From Hymenobacter aranciens (GTDB lineage: Bacteria > Bacteroidota > Bacteroidia > Cytophagales > Hymenobacteraceae): 64,000 bases of DNA. The translations under genes and the position numbers were made by a program. Location of the stretch: contig NZ_JAUQSY010000016.1 in NCBI RefSeq assembly GCF_030580865.1, positions 92,081-156,080 of the forward strand, in the 5' to 3' direction. The first letter of the stretch is position 1, and each line of letters begins with the position of its first letter. Of this stretch, positions 35,773 to 45,285 are shown in pieces. The notes under the pieces were generated by a model. That model searched no databases. It saw only the letters and a program-made list of their open reading frames with translations, and was not told the DNA's origin.

Positions 35773-38274
35773 ATGCGCCTAACTTCTATCTGCTCACTGC
35801 TGCTTTTGGCGCTACTGCTGGCCTCCTGGCCGATGTCCTCTCACGCTCAAGGCACCGCCACGGCCGCGCCGGTGGCTTCGCTGGGCAGCATCAGCGGCGT
35901 GGTGCTCGATTCATTGAAAAAGGAGCCCGTGCCCTACGCCACCGTGGCCCTGCTGCCCGCCGCCACTACCGACAACACGCCCGTGACCGGCGTGGCCGCC
36001 GATGAGCAGGGCCGCTTCAGCATCAGTAAAGTAGCGGCCGGTAACTACCGCCTGCAAATCAGCTTCGTCGGCTTCACTACGCAAAGTCGCAATATCACCG
36101 TAAGCGCCGGCGACGACACCAAGGTGGGCTCCATCCGGCTGGCCGGGGCCACCCAGCAACTGGGCGAAGCCGTGGTAGTGGGCACCAAGCCAGTGGTGGA
36201 AGTGCGCCCCGACCGCCTCGTGTACAACGCCGCCCAGGACGCCACCAACGCCGGCGGCAACGCCCAGGACGTGCTGCGCAAAGCCCCCCTGCTGGCCGTC
36301 GACGGCGAAGGTAACGTGACCATGCGCGGCTCGGCCAATTTCAAGGTGCTGATTAATAATAAGCCCTCGCCCACCATGGCGGCGAACCTCAAGGATGCCC
36401 TAAAAAGCATTCCGGCCGAAAACATTCAGAGCGTGGAGGTCATCACCACGCCGCCGGCCAAGTACGACGGCGAAGGCACGGCGGGCATCATCAACATCGT
36501 GCTGAAAAAGGGCGTGAACCAGAAGCTGAACGGCAACGTGAATGCCTTCGGCGGCAACCGCAACCGGGGCCTGGAGGCCGGACTGAACTTCCGGCAGGGC
36601 AAGTTTGGCTTCACCTCGTCGGCCAGCGTGGGCAACTGGTACAACCCCATGGAGTTCCAGCGCAACCGCACCAGCTTCGACGCCGCCGGCAACCTGCAAA
36701 GCCGCGTGACGCAGCGCAGCGAAGGCGACAATCAAGGCGGCTGGCAGTACGTGACGATGGGCCTCGACTTCGACCCTGCCGAGCACCACAGCTTCAGCCT
36801 GGCCGGCACCTTCAACCACTATGCCGGCGACAACAAGCAAACCCCGCTCAACCAGACCGTGCTGGCTGATGGCACGGGCAGCCTCTTCAGCCGACGCGCC
36901 GTCAATGTATTTAGCGGCACCAACGCCGACCTGACCGCCACTTACACGCGCACCTTTAAGCAGCCCCGCCGCGAGTGGAGCGTGCTAGGCCAGTATTCGA
37001 CCAACGGCAGCACCTTCGGCTACGATTTCGACCAGTATTACAACCGCTTGCCCGATGCCCTGACAGGCCGCCCCGACTACACCGAGCGCAGCCGCGGCCG
37101 CCAGCCCGGCCACGAAATCACCCTGCAAACCGACTACGTGCAGCCCCTGGGCAAAGACCAGACGCTGGAATTTGGCGCCAAAGCCATTTTCCGCAACACC
37201 GGCTCCAACGCCGACGTGGACACGCTCACGGCGGCCACCGATACTGGTTTTGGCCGCTCGCTACGCCGGGCCACCGACTTCGATTACGACCAGAACGTGC
37301 AGGCGCTTTACGGTATCTACTCCTTTAAGCTGGGCAAGAAGCTGAACCTGAGCCTGGGCACCCGCGCCGAGCGCACCGACCTGAAAGCCAACTTCCGCAC
37401 CACCGAAACCGGCTTTGCCCGTGACTTTATCTCGGTATTGCCCAACGGCAGCGCGCAATACGCCTTCAACGACACCACCAGCGTGCGCGCGGCCTACAGC
37501 CGCCGCATCACCCGGCCGTACATCGACTTCCTCAACCCCTTCGTCAACCGCGCCGACCCATCGAACATCAACTACGGCAACCCCAACCTCGACCCCGAGC
37601 TAACGGACTCCTACGAACTGAGCTACAATACGATGGTCAAGAGTGTGTCGCTGAATATGTCGCTGTCGGCCCGCCGTACCAACAATGCCATTGAGCAGGT
37701 CACCATTCCTTCCGACTCGGCGGGCGTGACGGAAAGCACTTTCCGCAACGTGGCGGCCAACGCTTACTACCAGTTCAACGTGTATTTCTCGGCCAAGCCC
37801 CTGCCCAAGTGGGACATCAGCGGCGGGCCCGACGTGCAGTACATCACCCGCCGCAGCCCGGCGCTGGGCATTCGCCGCGAGGGTTTCACTGGCGGCCTCA
37901 ACCTGAACAGCTCCTACCGCCTGCCCAAAGATTTTACCCTCAGTGCCTTCGCCTTCGGCTCGTTGCCGATGCCCGATTTGCAGGGCCGCGGCCCCGCCAA
38001 CCTGTTCTACGGCTTTGCGGTGAAAAAGCAGCTGCTCAAGAAGAAGGCCGACCTGACGCTGAACGTGGCCAACCCCTTCAACAGCTACTGGGCTTATCAA
38101 AACCGTCTCGATACGCCTTTCTTCAGCGAAAACAACGAGTTTCGAGCGTACCAGCGCAGCTTTCGGGTGTCGTTCAACTACCGCTTCGGGCAAGAGCAGC
38201 AAGGCAAGCAGCGCAAGCAGATTCGCAACGACGACGTGAAGGGCGGCGGCGGCCGCCAGGGCGGTGGACAGTAG
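35773..38274 (+). CDS. TonB-dependent receptor-like outer membrane beta-barrel protein
   Basis: ATG at 35773 gives 833 residues and a signal peptide ending SSHAQ. The carboxypeptidase-regulatory-like domain (SISGVVLDSLKKEPVPYATV) comes first, then a plug domain (AQDVLRKAPLLAVDGEGNVTM, ITTPPAKYDGEGTAGIINIVLKK), then a barrel of the outer-membrane-protein-beta-brl_3 type. The C-terminus is a Gly/Lys/Gln-rich tail (KGGGGRQGGGQ). No TonB box is obvious. It is not of the SusC type. The ligand is unknown. Confidence 0.9.
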   Translation: MRLTSICSLLLLALLLASWPMSSHAQGTATAAPVASLGSISGVVLDSLKKEPVPYATVALLPAATTDNTPVTGVAADEQGRFSISKVAAGNYRLQISFVGFTTQSRNITVSAGDDTKVGSIRLAGATQQLGEAVVVGTKPVVEVRPDRLVYNAAQDATNAGGNAQDVLRKAPLLAVDGEGNVTMRGSANFKVLINNKPSPTMAANLKDALKSIPAENIQSVEVITTPPAKYDGEGTAGIINIVLKKGVNQKLNGNVNAFGGNRNRGLEAGLNFRQGKFGFTSSASVGNWYNPMEFQRNRTSFDAAGNLQSRVTQRSEGDNQGGWQYVTMGLDFDPAEHHSFSLAGTFNHYAGDNKQTPLNQTVLADGTGSLFSRRAVNVFSGTNADLTATYTRTFKQPRREWSVLGQYSTNGSTFGYDFDQYYNRLPDALTGRPDYTERSRGRQPGHEITLQTDYVQPLGKDQTLEFGAKAIFRNTGSNADVDTLTAATDTGFGRSLRRATDFDYDQNVQALYGIYSFKLGKKLNLSLGTRAERTDLKANFRTTETGFARDFISVLPNGSAQYAFNDTTSVRAAYSRRITRPYIDFLNPFVNRADPSNINYGNPNLDPELTDSYELSYNTMVKSVSLNMSLSARRTNNAIEQVTIPSDSAGVTESTFRNVAANAYYQFNVYFSAKPLPKWDISGGPDVQYITRRSPALGIRREGFTGGLNLNSSYRLPKDFTLSAFAFGSLPMPDLQGRGPANLFYGFAVKKQLLKKKADLTLNVANPFNSYWAYQNRLDTPFFSENNEFRAYQRSFRVSFNYRFGQEQQGKQRKQIRNDDVKGGGGRQGGGQ

Positions 38275-38285
38275 CGCACCCCACC

Positions 38286-38390
38286 CCCCAGCCCCCTCCC
38301 CTTCGGGAGAGGGGGAGCCAATCATGCGCAGTATTGTTTTCAATTGAAAATCGTCAGGCTCCCCCTCTCCCGAAGGGGAGGGGGCTGGGG
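38286..38390. repeat. GC-rich inverted repeat between convergent genes, family CCCCTTCGGG copy 1
   Basis: Perfect 34-bp arms at 38286-38319 and 38357-38390 surround a 37-nt loop. Each arm contains an internal CCCCTTCGGG-type hairpin. The same arm core recurs at 45286-45393. The right arm ends directly at the stop codon of the LytTR gene. Confidence 0.9.
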
Positions 38391-39131
38391 TTACTTCAAC
38401 GCCCGCAGCACGTCCTGCCGGTAGGTGTTGCCCACCGGCACCTCGGCGCCGCCTACGCGCAGCACGTTGCCTCTCAGGCGCTCCACGCTGGCCAGATTCA
38501 CCAGGTACGACTTGTGGACGCGCAGAAACCGGGCGCTGGCCAGCTGGCTTTCCATCTGCTTCATCGTCTCGGCGGTGAGCAGCACGCGGCCCGAGGCCAG
38601 GTGGCACTTCACGAAATTGCCGTAGCCTTCCACGAAGCACAAATCGGCCAGCCGCACCCGCTCGGTGCCGGCGTCGGTCTTCAGGAAAATAGAATCGGTA
38701 GCGGGCTCGGCGGGAGTGGGGGTGGGCACTGGTAGAGCCGGCGCAACTGCCGGGGCCGGGGTCGCAATATGGCCCGCGTGCAGCCGGTTGATGGTTTTAA
38801 TAAACCGCTCAAATCGAATGGGCTTCAGCAGGTAGTCAACCACGCCAAGGTCGAACGCATCGAGGGCGTGGGCGGCGTGGGCGGTGCAGAGCACTACGGC
38901 CGGCGGCTGCGGCAGGGCGCGCAGCAGCTCCAGGCCAGTGAGCTCGGGCATGTCCACGTCCAGAAACAGCACGTCGACGGGTGTAGTCTGCAAAAACGTG
39001 AGGGCCTCGATGGCCCCGTAGCAGCTGCCGGCCCAGATGGCCAGGGCGGGCAGCCGGTCGAGGTACGTCCGCATGACGGTGTGGGCCAGCGGTTCATCAT
39101 CAACCAGTAGACAGCGGAGCGGAGCGGGCAT
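38391..39131 (-). CDS. LytTR-family response regulator
   Basis: This 246-residue protein has a receiver domain (VDDEP, phosphoacceptor Asp58 in LFLDVDMPE, Lys in LLKPI). An Ala/Pro-rich linker follows (about residues 120-145), then a LytTR DNA-binding domain (YGNFVKCHLASGRVLL, FLRVHKSYLVNL). It should be phosphorylated by the histidine kinase encoded just upstream. Targets are not visible. The stop abuts a GC-rich inverted repeat. Confidence 0.93.
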   Translation of the reverse strand: MPAPLRCLLVDDEPLAHTVMRTYLDRLPALAIWAGSCYGAIEALTFLQTTPVDVLFLDVDMPELTGLELLRALPQPPAVVLCTAHAAHALDAFDLGVVDYLLKPIRFERFIKTINRLHAGHIATPAPAVAPALPVPTPTPAEPATDSIFLKTDAGTERVRLADLCFVEGYGNFVKCHLASGRVLLTAETMKQMESQLASARFLRVHKSYLVNLASVERLRGNVLRVGGAEVPVGNTYRQDVLRALK

Positions 39132-39170
39132 TGGAATTAAAAATTATGAATTAAAAATTAAAAATTGATT

Positions 39171-39261
39171 CCCAACACCCAACACCCAACACCCAACACC
39201 CAACACCCAATACCCAACGCCCAACGCCCAACACCCAACACCCAACACCCAACACCCAACA
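39171..39261. repeat. Heptamer tandem repeat (CCCAACA)x13
   Basis: Thirteen exact-length 7-bp units run without interruption between the kinase and regulator genes. Ten are CCCAACA, one is CCCAATA and two are CCCAACG. An A+T-rich stretch of AATTAAAAATT units (39135-39170) precedes it. Confidence 0.95.
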
Positions 39262-39268
39262 ATCAGCT

Positions 39269-40285
39269 TTACAGTACCAGCGCTAGCGTAGCCTGGTAAT
39301 GTGCTTCGGTAGCCTCTACCGTAAACTGGTGCCGATTTCCGGGATAAAACTGGTCCAGCCGCGCCCGCAAGTTAGGCAGCCCCAGGCCCGAGGGCGCGGG
39401 GCGGAAGTGCGGCGGCACGCTGTTGTCGGTGCGCAGGGTGAGGCCCACGTCGCTCTGGCTGAGTTGAATGCGAATGGTATTTTCGCCGCTGGGGCCGATG
39501 GCGTGCTTGAAGCAGTTTTCTACTAAGGGCAGCAGCAGCAGCGGGGCCAGCGGGCGGTCGGGGTAGGGGAGGTCGGTGGTGAATTCGACCTGGGTGTTGC
39601 TGCGCAGGCGCAGTTTTTCGAGGCCGATGTAGTTGGCCAGATATTCGGCCTCTGTCCCCACGGTCACGGTGTTTTGGCGCGAGCTGTCGAGCTGGTAGCG
39701 CATGAGGCCGGCCAGCTGCAGCAGCGCCTCGGGCATTTGCGCGGGGGCGGTGAGGCTGAGGCCGTAGAGGTTGTTGAGGGTATTGAACAGGAAGTGCTGG
39801 TTGACCTGCGCCTTGAGCAGGCTGAGCTCGGTTTCGAGCTGCAGGGCGCGGAGCTTTTGCATCTGGAAATGACTGATGATGCCGCGGCGGGTGTAGCGGA
39901 TAACCGTGGTAACCAACAGGGCGAAGAGAATACCGGTGGACGCATTTGCAAAATCGGACAGGTCATACACTTCGTCGTTGCCAATGACCGTGATGCGCGG
40001 CGAGTCGAAAAAGGCATCGAGCAGGGTGCCAAACAGCACGATGCCCAGCGTGGCCAGCGCGTAGCGGCCGTAGCGGCGCTGCTCCAGCAAGCGGCCCAGT
40101 ACCCAGAAATGCAAGTAGATGGGCACGGCCAGCAGCGCCAGGTGCAGCGGGATGCTGCGCAGCATTTCCTCGGCTTTGGCCGCCGGCAGCACCGCCAGAA
40201 ACATCGCCGCGATGATGCTTACCAGCAGCAGCCAGCCCAGCAGGTGCCGCAGCACCCGGTTTCGCCAAAAACGATTGATTTTCAT
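39269..40285 (-). CDS. LytS-type membrane sensor histidine kinase
   Basis: ATG at 40285 gives 338 residues. Four transmembrane helices lie in the first 130 residues. The His_kinase domain has the phosphoacceptor His164 in QVNQHFLFNTLNNL, and the ATP-binding part has PLVENCFKHAIG and SGLGLPNLRARL. It phosphorylates the LytTR regulator that follows after a 137-bp gap filled with heptamer repeats. No extracytoplasmic sensor domain of size is seen, so the signal may be sensed in the membrane. Confidence 0.93.
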   Translation of the reverse strand: MKINRFWRNRVLRHLLGWLLLVSIIAAMFLAVLPAAKAEEMLRSIPLHLALLAVPIYLHFWVLGRLLEQRRYGRYALATLGIVLFGTLLDAFFDSPRITVIGNDEVYDLSDFANASTGILFALLVTTVIRYTRRGIISHFQMQKLRALQLETELSLLKAQVNQHFLFNTLNNLYGLSLTAPAQMPEALLQLAGLMRYQLDSSRQNTVTVGTEAEYLANYIGLEKLRLRSNTQVEFTTDLPYPDRPLAPLLLLPLVENCFKHAIGPSGENTIRIQLSQSDVGLTLRTDNSVPPHFRPAPSGLGLPNLRARLDQFYPGNRHQFTVEATEAHYQATLALVL

Positions 40286-40463
40286 GCTGCAAAAGTATTG
40301 CCGGGTTCCCGCTGGCCGCAAACTGAAATGACGAACCGCGTTGGTCCGCCGGGAGTGGGCGTTGGTCATTTTCTGCCGCGTAAAGGTCACTAAAAATAGC
40401 GCATGCCGCGCCGGCTTCAGACCTTTGAGCCATCAAACCAACGCACCTGTTTTGCTTCTCACT

Positions 40464-41714
40464 ATGAAGATTCATCTGTCCCTCGTGCTGCTGCGCTCCG
40501 TTAGCTATGTGCTGCTGCGCTCCGTTAGCTATATGCTGCTGGCCAGCCTGCTGCTTGCTACGGCCGCCCTGGCCCAGCCCACCGCCCCGCTCAGCGGCAC
40601 CGTGATTGATGCCCGCACGCAATTGCCCGTGCCGTTTGCCACGCTGGCCGTGCCCGGCCGCCCGGGCGGCACGGTATCAAACATCGAAGGCAGCTTCCGG
40701 CTGGAACTGCCCGCCGGCACCGATAGCGTGCGGGTGCAGGCCCTGGGCTACGCCCCGCTCACGCTGGCCGCCCGGGCGCTGCCCATGCCGCTCATCCTGC
40801 GCCTGCAGCCCCAGAGCTATACCCTGCAGGAAGTGGTGGTGACGGCCCTGAAGCCCGACGCCCTGCTGCGGCAGGCCGTGCGCAACACGACGGCCCGGCT
40901 GGCCAGCCCGTTGGGTTTGCAGGCCTACTACCGCGAGTTTACCAACTACAACGGCCAGGTAGCCAAGTTTGCCGATGCGCTGGTGGACTACTACATCGAA
41001 GGCAACCCGCGCCGGCCGCGCAGCCCGCAGGTGCAGGCGCGGGTGCAGCAGTCGCGCGCCGGCCAGCTGGCGCTGAGCAAGCAGGATGCGGCGGCAGCCA
41101 TTCCCAACCCGGTGAGCGTGGATAAAATAGGGGCCTTTTATGACCCGCTCTACCACAATCCTTTCCTCGACAGCACGAAGTTCAAGCTCTACACCTACGT
41201 GCTGCTCGAAACGCCCGCCGGTGCGGCCGAAGCGCCCTACTACGAAGTGCGCTGCACCCCCGCCACCCACGAGCAGGACCACCTGCGCCAGGCCATTGTG
41301 CGCATCGACCGCCGCACGCTCACCATTCAGCATATCGAGAGTGAGGTGCCGAAAAACTTACAGCAGTACCTGTTCGGCCTCAGCCTGTTTGGCACCAAGG
41401 CCCAGCTCACGCAATACCGCCAGCGCACCGATTACCGCGAGCACAACGGCCGGCTCTACCCCAGCTTCGTGCGTTTTGAGTACTTCATGGATGTGACCAA
41501 GGACGGCGTGCTGACGCGCTACGCCTTCACGAGCGACATGCTGGTGCGCAGCTTGTTGAACAACCCCGCGCCCATTCCCCGCAAGGAGCAGTACGACGGC
41601 ACGCTCTACCAGCGCGGCACCAGCTACCAGCGGCCCTACTGGAATGAGGGCAACGTGGTAGCCGCCACCGCCGCCGAGGAAGCCGCCATCAAGGCCCTGG
41701 AAACCGGCAAGTAA
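40464..41714 (+). CDS. Secreted carboxypeptidase-regulatory-like domain protein
   Basis: ATG at 40464 gives 416 residues. The signal peptide contains an in-frame 24-bp duplication (40486-40509 and 40510-40533), so the segment VLLRSVSY occurs twice before the hydrophobic core. The carboxypeptidase-regulatory-like domain (LSGTVIDARTQLPVPFATLAV) comes first and ends EVVVTALKPD, as in TonB-linked proteins, but no barrel follows. The rest (about residues 135-416) is a soluble domain found in Bacteroidetes proteins of unknown role. It is divergent from the kinase gene. Confidence 0.8.
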   Translation: MKIHLSLVLLRSVSYVLLRSVSYMLLASLLLATAALAQPTAPLSGTVIDARTQLPVPFATLAVPGRPGGTVSNIEGSFRLELPAGTDSVRVQALGYAPLTLAARALPMPLILRLQPQSYTLQEVVVTALKPDALLRQAVRNTTARLASPLGLQAYYREFTNYNGQVAKFADALVDYYIEGNPRRPRSPQVQARVQQSRAGQLALSKQDAAAAIPNPVSVDKIGAFYDPLYHNPFLDSTKFKLYTYVLLETPAGAAEAPYYEVRCTPATHEQDHLRQAIVRIDRRTLTIQHIESEVPKNLQQYLFGLSLFGTKAQLTQYRQRTDYREHNGRLYPSFVRFEYFMDVTKDGVLTRYAFTSDMLVRSLLNNPAPIPRKEQYDGTLYQRGTSYQRPYWNEGNVVAATAAEEAAIKALETGK

Positions 41715-41855
41715 GCGCCCGCTCATCTTACGAATAACTCCCAAGAAAGCCCGCTGGCCGGCGCCTTCTGGGCAACTATGTCCGCTGAAGTCGCATCAAG
41801 CGCCCAACTCGCTGGCCGGCTACTGATTTGTCTTACTGTCTTTTCAACCTTCACC

Positions 41856-44045
41856 ATGCTGAAAAAACTAACCTCCGTTCTTTTCGCCGCCGTCTGCGGC
41901 CTGAGCACCCTGCTGGCCGGCGCTCAAACCACTGCGCCCGCTGCTGCTCACCACGTCTGCGGTACCGAGGTGGTGCAGGAGCGCTACCTGGCCCAACACC
42001 CCGAGGCCCGCGCTGCCCAGCACGCGCTCTACCAGCGCCTGGCAACGATGGGCGCGGCGCAACAGCGCAGCACCACGGCGGCGGCCGATGTGACCATTCC
42101 GGTGGTCGTCCACGTCATTCATGCCGATGGGGCCGATAACATTTCGGATGCCCAGATTGCCTCGGCCATTGAGCTGCTCAACATTGATTACCAGAAGCAG
42201 AACGCCGACACGGCCAGCACTAGCCCGCTGTTTCAGCCGCTGGCGGCGGCCGTTGGCTTCCGGTTTCGGCTGGCCCGGCTGGACCCCAGCGGCGGCTGCA
42301 CCACGGGCATCACCCGGCACTACGCCCCGGGGCTGGTGGTGGATGATTTCTCGGGCCGCCTGCAAAACCTCGTGAGCTGGGACACGCAGCGCTACCTCAA
42401 CATCTGGGTGGTGAATGCCATTGTAGTGCCAGGCCTGAGCGGCACCATCGGCGGCTACTCGCCTTTGCCCCAGATGGCGGCGGGCCCGATGGATGGCCTG
42501 GTGGTGCGCCACGACTACTTCGGCAACTTGGGCACCAGTAGCCCGGCCAACGCCCTGCGGCGCGTGGCCACCCACGAAATTGGCCACCACTTTGGCCTGC
42601 TGCACACCTGGGGCAGCAGCTACGTGAGCAGCGGCAATTGCACCGACACCGACTACGTGGCCGACACCCCGCCCACCGATGGCAGTACCACTTGCAACCT
42701 GACGTATGCGCCCTGCGGCCCGGTAACCAACGTGCAGAATTACATGGACTACTCGGGTTGCTCCACCATGTTTACCCAGGGCCAGCGCACGCTGATGCGC
42801 AACGTGCTCCAGACCATACGCACCCAGGTTGCGACCCCCGCCAACCTGCTGGCTACCGGCACCAACGATGGCTACGTAGCCCCGGCCTGCCCGCCGGTGG
42901 CGCAGTTCTACCCCAGCCAGACGGTGCTGTGCGAGAACGCGGCCGTGACGTTTCACGACCAGTCGTACAACGTGGCGCCCGGCACGGCCCTCACGTACAG
43001 CTGGTCGTTCCCGGGCGGCACGCCGGCCACTTCCACCGCCGCCGCACCCACGGTAACCTACCCCACGGCCGGCTTCTACGACGTGAGCCTGACAGTGAGC
43101 AACGCATTGGGCAGCAGCGCTCCCACTACCTTCAGCCAGCTCATCCAGGTAAGCGGCGCCAGCTCGGGCGAAGTGGCCCCGCTGGCCGAGTCGTTTGAGC
43201 CCTACACCACTTTCCCCAACTACTACCCGGCCCCCACGCAGCGCAACTACGCCACGCGCTTCGAAAGCGCGACCAACCAGGCGCCCGGCAACGGCTGGGT
43301 GCGCCGCCAGGCCTCGGCCACCGTGGCGGCCGCCGATGGCAGTGCCTACCTCTGGGTGCCCAACCGCGCCCTCACCGGCGGCTTCGGCACGGCCACCAGC
43401 ACGCTCATCACGCCCAACATCGACCTGCGCGCCCTCAACAACCCGGTGCTGAGCTTCAGTGAATTCTACGGTGCGGCCTCGGCCGCCGCCAACGTGGCGC
43501 TGACCGTGGCCGTCAGTCTCGACTGCGGCACCACCTGGACCGACGTGGCCACTTACGACAACGCGCAGCTCAACCTGACCGGTACCGCCTACTCGCGCAA
43601 CGCCGCCCCGGCCACGCCCGCCGACTGGCGCAGGCTGCAGCTGCCCATTGCGCCCGCCTACCGCCAGAGCCCCCACTTCAAAGTGCGCTTCACCGCCACC
43701 CACGATGCCGCCGTGGCCGACAACCCGCTATACTTCGACAAGCTAAACATCTGCGAGGTGCTGAGTACGCAGGCGGCCCTGGCGCAGCGCAGCATCCGCG
43801 TATTCCCCAACCCACTCACTGCCGCAACCGCCGTGCAGTTCGACCTGCCCACTAGCGCCCAGGTGCAGGTGAGTCTCACCGATTTGCTGGGCCGTGAGGT
43901 GCTGCGCCTGCCCGGCCGCCGCTACCCGGCGGGCGCTTCGGTACTGCCGCTGGGGGCGGCAGCGAGCACGCTCCGGCCGGGCCTCTACGTGCTGCGCCTG
44001 AGCCTCGATAGCGAAACCTACAGCACGAAGCTGACCGTGGAGTAG
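41856..44045 (+). CDS. Secreted M43 (pappalysin-like) metalloprotease with PKD and T9SS tail
   Basis: ATG at 41856 gives 729 residues, with signal peptide ending AGAQT. The zinc motif is HEIGHHFGLLH starting at His240, the M43 pattern, followed by disulfide-type cysteines and the Met-turn YMDYSGCSTMF. A PKD domain lies at about residues 350-440 (VTFHDQSYNVAPGTALTYSWSFPGG). A jelly-roll-like section follows and a T9SS sorting tail (RVFPNPLTAAT, then LTVE) ends the protein. It is a secreted protease, probably for nutrient acquisition. Terminator-like hairpin 44063-44129 follows. Confidence 0.92.
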   Translation: MLKKLTSVLFAAVCGLSTLLAGAQTTAPAAAHHVCGTEVVQERYLAQHPEARAAQHALYQRLATMGAAQQRSTTAAADVTIPVVVHVIHADGADNISDAQIASAIELLNIDYQKQNADTASTSPLFQPLAAAVGFRFRLARLDPSGGCTTGITRHYAPGLVVDDFSGRLQNLVSWDTQRYLNIWVVNAIVVPGLSGTIGGYSPLPQMAAGPMDGLVVRHDYFGNLGTSSPANALRRVATHEIGHHFGLLHTWGSSYVSSGNCTDTDYVADTPPTDGSTTCNLTYAPCGPVTNVQNYMDYSGCSTMFTQGQRTLMRNVLQTIRTQVATPANLLATGTNDGYVAPACPPVAQFYPSQTVLCENAAVTFHDQSYNVAPGTALTYSWSFPGGTPATSTAAAPTVTYPTAGFYDVSLTVSNALGSSAPTTFSQLIQVSGASSGEVAPLAESFEPYTTFPNYYPAPTQRNYATRFESATNQAPGNGWVRRQASATVAAADGSAYLWVPNRALTGGFGTATSTLITPNIDLRALNNPVLSFSEFYGAASAAANVALTVAVSLDCGTTWTDVATYDNAQLNLTGTAYSRNAAPATPADWRRLQLPIAPAYRQSPHFKVRFTATHDAAVADNPLYFDKLNICEVLSTQAALAQRSIRVFPNPLTAATAVQFDLPTSAQVQVSLTDLLGREVLRLPGRRYPAGASVLPLGAAASTLRPGLYVLRLSLDSETYSTKLTVE

Positions 44046-44062
44046 TGACTTGTTAAAATTTC

Positions 44063-44129
44063 AAGGCAAACGGAAGCTAACGCAAGGCAAATGACTGCTA
44101 TTTGCCTTGCGTTAGCTTCCGTTTGCTTT
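44063..44129. terminator. Long hairpin after the M43 protease gene
   Basis: A 29-bp stem with one mismatch (44063-44091 against 44101-44129) closes a 9-nt loop. It is rich in GCAAAC/GTTTGC steps and lies 18 bp after the stop. It lacks a long T run, so termination is probable rather than certain. Confidence 0.65.
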
Positions 44130-44147
44130 GTGTTTGGTGTAAACACA

Positions 44148-44231
44148 ATTGAGTTTACGCCAAACACGATTGAGTTTACGCCAAACACGATTGAGTTTGC
44201 ATCAAACACAATTGAGTTTATGTCAAACTGC
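44148..44231. repeat. 21-bp tandem repeat, four copies
   Basis: Copies start at 44148, 44169, 44190 and 44211, each beginning ATTGAGTTT and ending in a CAAACACG-like half. The first two are identical; the third and fourth differ at a few positions. The rest of the 367-bp gap (44046-44412) shows no gene. Confidence 0.93.
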
Positions 44232-44412
44232 TTTGTGTTTGTGCCAAATCATCTTAAATACCAGGTGCTATTACGACTGCCGTAGTCTTTCACAATCATT
44301 GTTGCGGCACAAAATCATTAGGCAAGCGCTACCTTACGGGCAACTATAGCCCTGCCGGCTGCATCATTCGCCCGGCTATTTCTCTACGCTTTTACACCTT
44401 CTCACCTCACCT

Positions 44413-45285
44413 ATGCCGCTCACCATTACCAATCTTAGCAAGACCTACGCCAACGGCACCCGGGCCCTGCAAAACGTCAATCTGACCATCCCCACGGGCA
44501 TGTTTGGCCTGCTCGGGCCCAACGGCGCGGGCAAAAGCTCGCTCATGCGCACCATCGCCACGCTGCAGGATGCCGACACCGGCTCCATCATGCTCGATGA
44601 GCTGAACGTGCTGGAAGACAAGGATGCCGTGCGCCGTGTGCTGGGCTACCTGCCCCAGGAGTTCGGCGTGTACCCCCGCGTATCGGCTGAAGAGCTGCTC
44701 GACCACCTCGCCGTGCTCAAAGGCATTGCCAACAACAAGGAGCGCAAGGAGATAGTGGAAGCCCTGCTGCAGCAAACCAACCTCTGGAACGCCCGCAAGA
44801 AAAACCTGGGCGGCTACTCCGGCGGCATGAAGCAGCGCTTCGGCATTGCCCAGGCCCTGCTCGGCAACCCCCGCCTCATCATCGTGGACGAACCCACCGC
44901 CGGCCTCGACCCCGCCGAGCGTAACCGTTTCCACAACCTGCTGAGCGAGATTGGCGAGAACATCATCGTCATCCTCAGTACCCACATTGTGAGCGACGTA
45001 ACCGACCTCTGCCGCCACATGGCCATCATCAGCCAGGGCCAGGTGCGCCTGACGGGCGACCCGCTCTCGGTGATGGAGCAGCTGCGCGGTCAGGTGTGGC
45101 GTAAGCTGGTGAGCAAAGACGAGGTGGCCGCCGTGCAGGCGCAGCACCACGTTATCAGCTCGCGCTTGTTTGCCGGGCAAACCATTGTGCACGTGCTGAG
45201 TGATACGAAGCCGGAGGCCGGTTTCGAGGAAGTGAAGCCGGATTTGGAGGACGTGTATTTCGCGCAGATTAGCGAGCGGCGCTAA
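44413..45285 (+). CDS. ABC transporter ATP-binding protein
   Basis: This 290-residue protein has Walker A GPNGAGKSS (about residues 35-43), Q-loop LPQEFGVYP, signature YSGGMKQR, Walker B LIIVDEPTAGLD and H-loop STHIV, all intact. The last 70 residues form the regulatory extension seen in multidrug or Gld-type exporters. It energises the permease-peptidase fusion encoded 146 bp downstream, the only membrane partner nearby. Confidence 0.95.
   Translation: MPLTITNLSKTYANGTRALQNVNLTIPTGMFGLLGPNGAGKSSLMRTIATLQDADTGSIMLDELNVLEDKDAVRRVLGYLPQEFGVYPRVSAEELLDHLAVLKGIANNKERKEIVEALLQQTNLWNARKKNLGGYSGGMKQRFGIAQALLGNPRLIIVDEPTAGLDPAERNRFHNLLSEIGENIIVILSTHIVSDVTDLCRHMAIISQGQVRLTGDPLSVMEQLRGQVWRKLVSKDEVAAVQAQHHVISSRLFAGQTIVHVLSDTKPEAGFEEVKPDLEDVYFAQISERR

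Noticed and set aside
39171..39261. Telomere-like sequence
   Set aside because: The heptamer resembles telomeric repeats only in length. It is internal and flanked by ordinary genes on both sides.
41868..43703. Open frame of 611 codons opposite the M43 protease
   Set aside because: It is antisense to the zinc protease and of low complexity. The long length follows from GC-rich codon use.
44091..44285. Small coding gene with seven-residue repeats (NTIEFTP type)
   Set aside because: The frame arises from the 21-bp tandem repeat, has a hairpin at its start, and the opposite strand reads an equally repetitive frame. No supporting signal was seen.
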